Positions 60,911 through 64,000 of a stretch of 64,000 nt of DNA are shown one piece after another. The translations under genes and the position numbers were made by a program. Position 1 is the first letter of the stretch. Each line of letters begins with the position of its first letter. The notes beneath the pieces were generated by a model. It ran no database searches and was not told the origin of the DNA. It saw nothing but the letters and a program-made list of their open reading frames with translations. The stretch covers positions 248,001-312,000 of the forward strand of contig NZ_JBPSEG010000003.1 in the NCBI RefSeq assembly GCF_051488665.1, written 5' to 3'. This DNA is from Melioribacter sp051488665. GTDB taxonomy: Bacteria; Bacteroidota; Ignavibacteria; Ignavibacteriales; Melioribacteraceae.

Positions 60911-62218
60911 ATGAATACAATAGAAATAATCAAAAAAAAGAGAGACGGCGGAAACCTTACGCGTCGCGAAATCGAATTCATGGTTTCGAATTTTACTTCG
61001 GGCTTAATTCCTGATTATCAATTTTCGGCTTTTTTAATGGCTGCTTTTATCCGGGGACTCGATAAATCCGAAACTTCTTATCTGACAGAATCGATGCTCA
61101 ACAGCGGAATAATTATCGACCTTTCTGCGATTGAAGGAGCAAAGATAGACAAACATTCGACTGGCGGCGTAGGCGATAAAACTTCGTTGATACTTACTCC
61201 TGTCGTTGCTGCAGCCGGCGTAAAAGTTCCGATGATTAGCGGCAGAGGACTCGGACATACAGGCGGCACTCTCGACAAACTCGAATCGATACCGGGGTTT
61301 CACACCGGACTGAATTTATCGAAATACAAATCCATTCTGAAAAAGTGCGGGGCGGTAATGATCGGTCAAACAAAAGAGATTGCCCCTGCAGACAAATTAA
61401 TTTACGCGTTGCGTGACGTAACCGCCACGGTCGAATCGATCCCGTTTATAACCGCCAGCATAATGAGTAAAAAACTCGCAGAAGGCATTGAAGGACTCGT
61501 GCTCGACGTTAAGACCGGAAGCGGCGCATTTATGAAAAAGCAATCCGACGCTGTTGAACTTGCACTCTCGCTCGGAAACACAGCCAAAGCATTCGACAAA
61601 AAAGTTATTGCTTTTATTACGGATATGAACCAGCCGCTCGGAAATTATATCGGCAATTGGCTCGAAGTATACGAATCGATTCTTGTTCTTAATAACAAAG
61701 TAAAAAACGATTTATACGAACTGAGCGTAACGCTCGCGGGCGCAATGATTTATTTGGGCGGCAAATCGAAAAACATCCGGGAAGGCAAAAAAATTGCCGA
61801 AGAATTGATTTCGAACGGAAAAGCTTTTGAAAAATTTATTGAGATTACGAAACTCCAGGGCGGCGACGTTTCGTTCCTATTGAAACCTGAAAAATATCCC
61901 GCGTCGAAATACAGGAAAGAAATACGCTCCGGGAAATCGGGATACATAAAAACAATCGACGCTTACAAAATCGGAATGACATCCGTTATGCTTGGAGCGG
62001 GCAGGTTGAAAAAAGAAGACAAAATCGATCCGAAAGCAGGTATAATTTTTTATCCTAAAATAGGGATGAAAATTAAAAAAGGAGATCTGATTGCCGAAAT
62101 CTTTACGGACAATAAAGACGTTATCGACACTGCGTCCGATTCGATTAAGAATTCAGTAGGAATCAGCCGTGAAAAAACAAATCCGCCCAAACTGATAAAG
62201 AAAAAAATCGAATTCTGA
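60911..62218 (+). CDS. deoA: Thymidine/pyrimidine-nucleoside phosphorylase
   Basis: A 435-residue enzyme cleaving thymidine or uridine with phosphate. ATG 60911 is used; a longer frame overlapping the regulator gene is rejected because the family begins at MNTIEIIKKKRDGG. The family signature is SGRGLGHTGGTLDKLESIPG, preceded by KIDKHSTGGVGDKTSLILTP for phosphate binding; the metal/substrate lobe has LVLDVKTGSGAFMK. It lies 14 bases behind the regulator gene and may share its transcript. Confidence 0.96.
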   Translation: MNTIEIIKKKRDGGNLTRREIEFMVSNFTSGLIPDYQFSAFLMAAFIRGLDKSETSYLTESMLNSGIIIDLSAIEGAKIDKHSTGGVGDKTSLILTPVVAAAGVKVPMISGRGLGHTGGTLDKLESIPGFHTGLNLSKYKSILKKCGAVMIGQTKEIAPADKLIYALRDVTATVESIPFITASIMSKKLAEGIEGLVLDVKTGSGAFMKKQSDAVELALSLGNTAKAFDKKVIAFITDMNQPLGNYIGNWLEVYESILVLNNKVKNDLYELSVTLAGAMIYLGGKSKNIREGKKIAEELISNGKAFEKFIEITKLQGGDVSFLLKPEKYPASKYRKEIRSGKSGYIKTIDAYKIGMTSVMLGAGRLKKEDKIDPKAGIIFYPKIGMKIKKGDLIAEIFTDNKDVIDTASDSIKNSVGISREKTNPPKLIKKKIEF

Positions 62219-62224
62219 TTTATT

Positions 62225-63724
62225 CTAAAATTGGAAATAGATGAACGGCTGAATATCGGCGGATTTAAATTGAGCCGCCAGCCAGATTGCAGCGGTCAAC
62301 AGTAATATTTTTCCCGCCAAAGGAAGCTTCGATACAAGATTTACACTGTAATCGTAAAGTTTCGAAGGCAGAAAGTGAAATAAAAATCCCAACGCCATTA
62401 ATCCCGTAATCAGAGGCATCTTTTCAACAAACTGGATAAAAACTTCCGCGTGGAAAAATTCGTTTATCTGCGAAAGCATATCGAAAACCGTCTGCATATC
62501 GTAACTCCTGAATACCGCGAACGTCAGCGCGATCAGGTGAAATGTTATTAACGTCTGGAAGAAGCGCAAAAACTTTGTATTCTCGATGCGCAGCGCTTTG
62601 AACAAACTCGCTCTCGGCTTTTGTATAAGAAGCGAGAACGACATCATGAATCCGTGAAGAGCGCCCCAGTAGATAAAATTCCATCCTGCGCCGTGCCACA
62701 GCCCGCACAACAAAAAGGTGACAAAGATTCCGATCATATTGCCGAAAACTCTTAGGTTACGGTATTTCATCTGCAGCGGACGGAATAGATAGTCGAGCAG
62801 CCATCGCGATAAAGAAATATGCCAGCGTCGCCAGAAATCCGCTATGCTTGTAGCTTTGAACGGATAGTTGAAGTTCTCAGTTAAACGGAAGCCCATCAGT
62901 AACGCCACACCGATCGCCATATCGGAATAACCGGAAAAGTCGCAGTAGATTTGTAAAGTGTAGCCGTAGATGGCGAGTAAATTTTCCACGCCTGTGTAAC
63001 GGAGCGGAAAATCAAATATGCGGTCTACGAAATTCAAACTGATGTAGTCCGCGATTACCACTTTTTTAATTAGACCAGTCGATATCAGCAGAACAGCCAG
63101 TCCGAGTTCTTTTTTAGTAATGAACGGCTCTTTATTTATCTGAGGCAGAAAATCCGCCGCCCTGTCGATAGGACCCGCAAGCAAATTCGGGAAGAAGAAA
63201 AGATAGAGCGCAAAATCTCTGAAACTGTCGGTCGGTTTTAATGTGTCGTAATAAATATCGAACACATAAGTAAGAGCTTTGAAAGTGTAAAACGAGATGC
63301 CGATCGGCAGGAAAATGTCGAGCGGCTCTATATTCCCTTCGCCGATACCGTTAATAATATCGATTACGAAATTAGTGTACTTGAAGTAGCTCAAAAGACC
63401 CAGATTGACAATCAACGAAATAATAAGAATCAATCTCTTGTAAGAAAAATTTTCCGTTGCAGCAATCCATTTTCCGAAATAAAAATTAACCGCCGCCGAC
63501 ACAATTAATATCGACGCATAATATCCGGCGGATTTATAATAAAAATAAATCGAGAAGAAGATTATAAGCCCGATTCTGAACGAATTATTTTTAATGAACG
63601 CGGTGTACAAAATCATGAATAACGTAAAGAGCGCCAGGAAAAGCGCGGTACTGAAAACGAGCGGATCGCCCGGTTGATATTTTAAGAGTTCAATAAGTTT
63701 ATTGAAATCGATAAACGACGTCAT
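62225..63724 (-). CDS. MBOAT-family O-acyltransferase (AlgI/DltB type)
   Basis: A 499-residue polytopic membrane enzyme that moves acyl groups across the membrane onto a sugar or polymer. ATG 63724 is chosen because the longer frame overlaps the acyl carrier gene. It has about 11 membrane helices, IFLPIGISFYTFKALTYVFDIY, IADFWRRWHISLSRWL and the catalytic His in LCGLWHGAGWNFIYWGALHG. It pairs with the acyl carrier protein gene six bases upstream. The partner acetylase (AlgX/DltD-like) may lie outside the window. It meets deoA tail to tail with a six-base gap. Confidence 0.94.
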   Translation of the reverse strand: MTSFIDFNKLIELLKYQPGDPLVFSTALFLALFTLFMILYTAFIKNNSFRIGLIIFFSIYFYYKSAGYYASILIVSAAVNFYFGKWIAATENFSYKRLILIISLIVNLGLLSYFKYTNFVIDIINGIGEGNIEPLDIFLPIGISFYTFKALTYVFDIYYDTLKPTDSFRDFALYLFFFPNLLAGPIDRAADFLPQINKEPFITKKELGLAVLLISTGLIKKVVIADYISLNFVDRIFDFPLRYTGVENLLAIYGYTLQIYCDFSGYSDMAIGVALLMGFRLTENFNYPFKATSIADFWRRWHISLSRWLLDYLFRPLQMKYRNLRVFGNMIGIFVTFLLCGLWHGAGWNFIYWGALHGFMMSFSLLIQKPRASLFKALRIENTKFLRFFQTLITFHLIALTFAVFRSYDMQTVFDMLSQINEFFHAEVFIQFVEKMPLITGLMALGFLFHFLPSKLYDYSVNLVSKLPLAGKILLLTAAIWLAAQFKSADIQPFIYFQF

Positions 63725-63729
63725 AACGA

Positions 63730-63963
63730 TTATTTGTTTAATTTGGAATCGAGAAGTTTTTGCAGATCGCCCACGCATTTGAGGCGCAGCAATTCATAGC
63801 TTTTGAATTTCACTTTGAAATGTTCTTCAATAGCAAGTATGATATTAATATGGTTGAGCGAATCCCAGCCCGGGACTTCGGGCGCCGTGGTTTCGTCCTT
63901 AATGTCGAAGTCGTCCAGATTTAGCTGTTTCAGTATAACCTGTTTTAATTCGGGTGAAATCAT
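63730..63963 (-). CDS. Acyl carrier protein for the MBOAT system
   Basis: A 77-residue carrier protein from ATG 63963 (GGAG ahead); an in-frame TTG at 63999 would add 12 residues. The phosphopantetheine Ser lies in PGWDSLNHINIILAIEEHFKVKF, where DSL is the attachment motif. The next helix (YELLRLKCVGDLQKLLDSKL) is normal for ACPs. It probably delivers acyl groups to the MBOAT enzyme. The gene runs close to the right edge of the window. Confidence 0.92.
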   Translation of the reverse strand: MISPELKQVILKQLNLDDFDIKDETTAPEVPGWDSLNHINIILAIEEHFKVKFKSYELLRLKCVGDLQKLLDSKLNK

Positions 63964-64000
63964 TTTATCTGCTCCATACTTGTGGGTCTTTATTGCCAAT

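Overview
This window looks like the chromosome of a free-living, Gram-negative, moderately AT-rich bacterium of the Bacteroidota/Chlorobi/Ignavibacteria group. That placement is inferred from outer-membrane efflux and porin genes, the DUF1573, MTH1187 and DUF4143 families, four-helix-bundle (IVP) genes and dense intergenic hairpin repeats; no rRNA or other marker confirms it. No rRNA or tRNA gene was recognised.

Region 1 (1-1.5 kb) is the 3' part of a tail-specific protease gene that starts outside the window and ends at a clear terminator. Region 2 (about 1.7-17.8 kb, + strand) is a long heavy-metal locus. It holds a CusCBA-type RND pump, a tiny CC-tailed membrane protein, a PII-like protein, a periplasmic metal-binding protein and a DUF1573 protein. 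Next come two zinc-ribbon membrane proteins (one with duplicated CcmH-like Cys motifs, one with a DUF2318 domain), a MacB/FtsX-type ABC permease and ATPase, TPR, lipoprotein, outer-membrane and DUF2231 proteins, and a PadR regulator with a small membrane protein and a ferredoxin. Region 3 (29.4-18.0 kb, - strand) converges on it. It is a copper-resistance cluster with a CopA ATPase carrying a YHS domain and two HMA domains, cupredoxin, Met-rich periplasmic protein, multicopper oxidase, outer-membrane barrel, DUF302, three separate YHS proteins, SHOCT and DUF5676-like membrane proteins, DsrE and a methyltransferase. A strong sigma70-type promoter sits at its head. Together the two regions form about 28 kb of copper or related metal handling.

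Region 4 (29.6-31.5 kb) has another metal-binding periplasmic protein behind a palindrome-rich, MerR-type promoter region, then a thiamine-binding-type protein, a methyltransferase and a SpoVG protein. Region 5 (31.6-45.8 kb) is a defence island: a DUF4143 ATPase, REP-like repeats, a 36-repeat CRISPR array read on the - strand, and a complete type I-B operon (cas6-cas8b-cas7-cas5-cas3-cas4-cas1-cas2, - strand). A four-helix-bundle gene with inverted terminal repeats is lodged between cas4 and cas1. Similar repeat clusters in opposite orientation bracket the whole island.

Region 6 (45.9-55.2 kb) has an ECF sigma-like/anti-sigma pair, a lipoprotein, an NYN-domain protein, and a - strand signalling run (PAS/GAF histidine kinase, LytTR response regulator, CheW, porin, chemoreceptor). 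Region 7 (55.4-56.5 kb) is gene-free and packed with short GC-rich hairpin repeats. Region 8 (56.6-64 kb) has a solute-binding protein/histidine kinase/NtrC-type regulator operon, thymidine phosphorylase, and an MBOAT acyltransferase paired with an acyl carrier protein.

The most unusual items are: a DxNKDG plus heavy-metal-binding module repeated in three genes; the zinc-ribbon/CcmH-like/DUF2318/ABC cassette; the IVP cassette with terminal inverted repeats inside the cas operon; two near-identical CRISPR spacers; a Cas1 with an acidic insertion; and a nested four-half-site dyad before the PadR gene.
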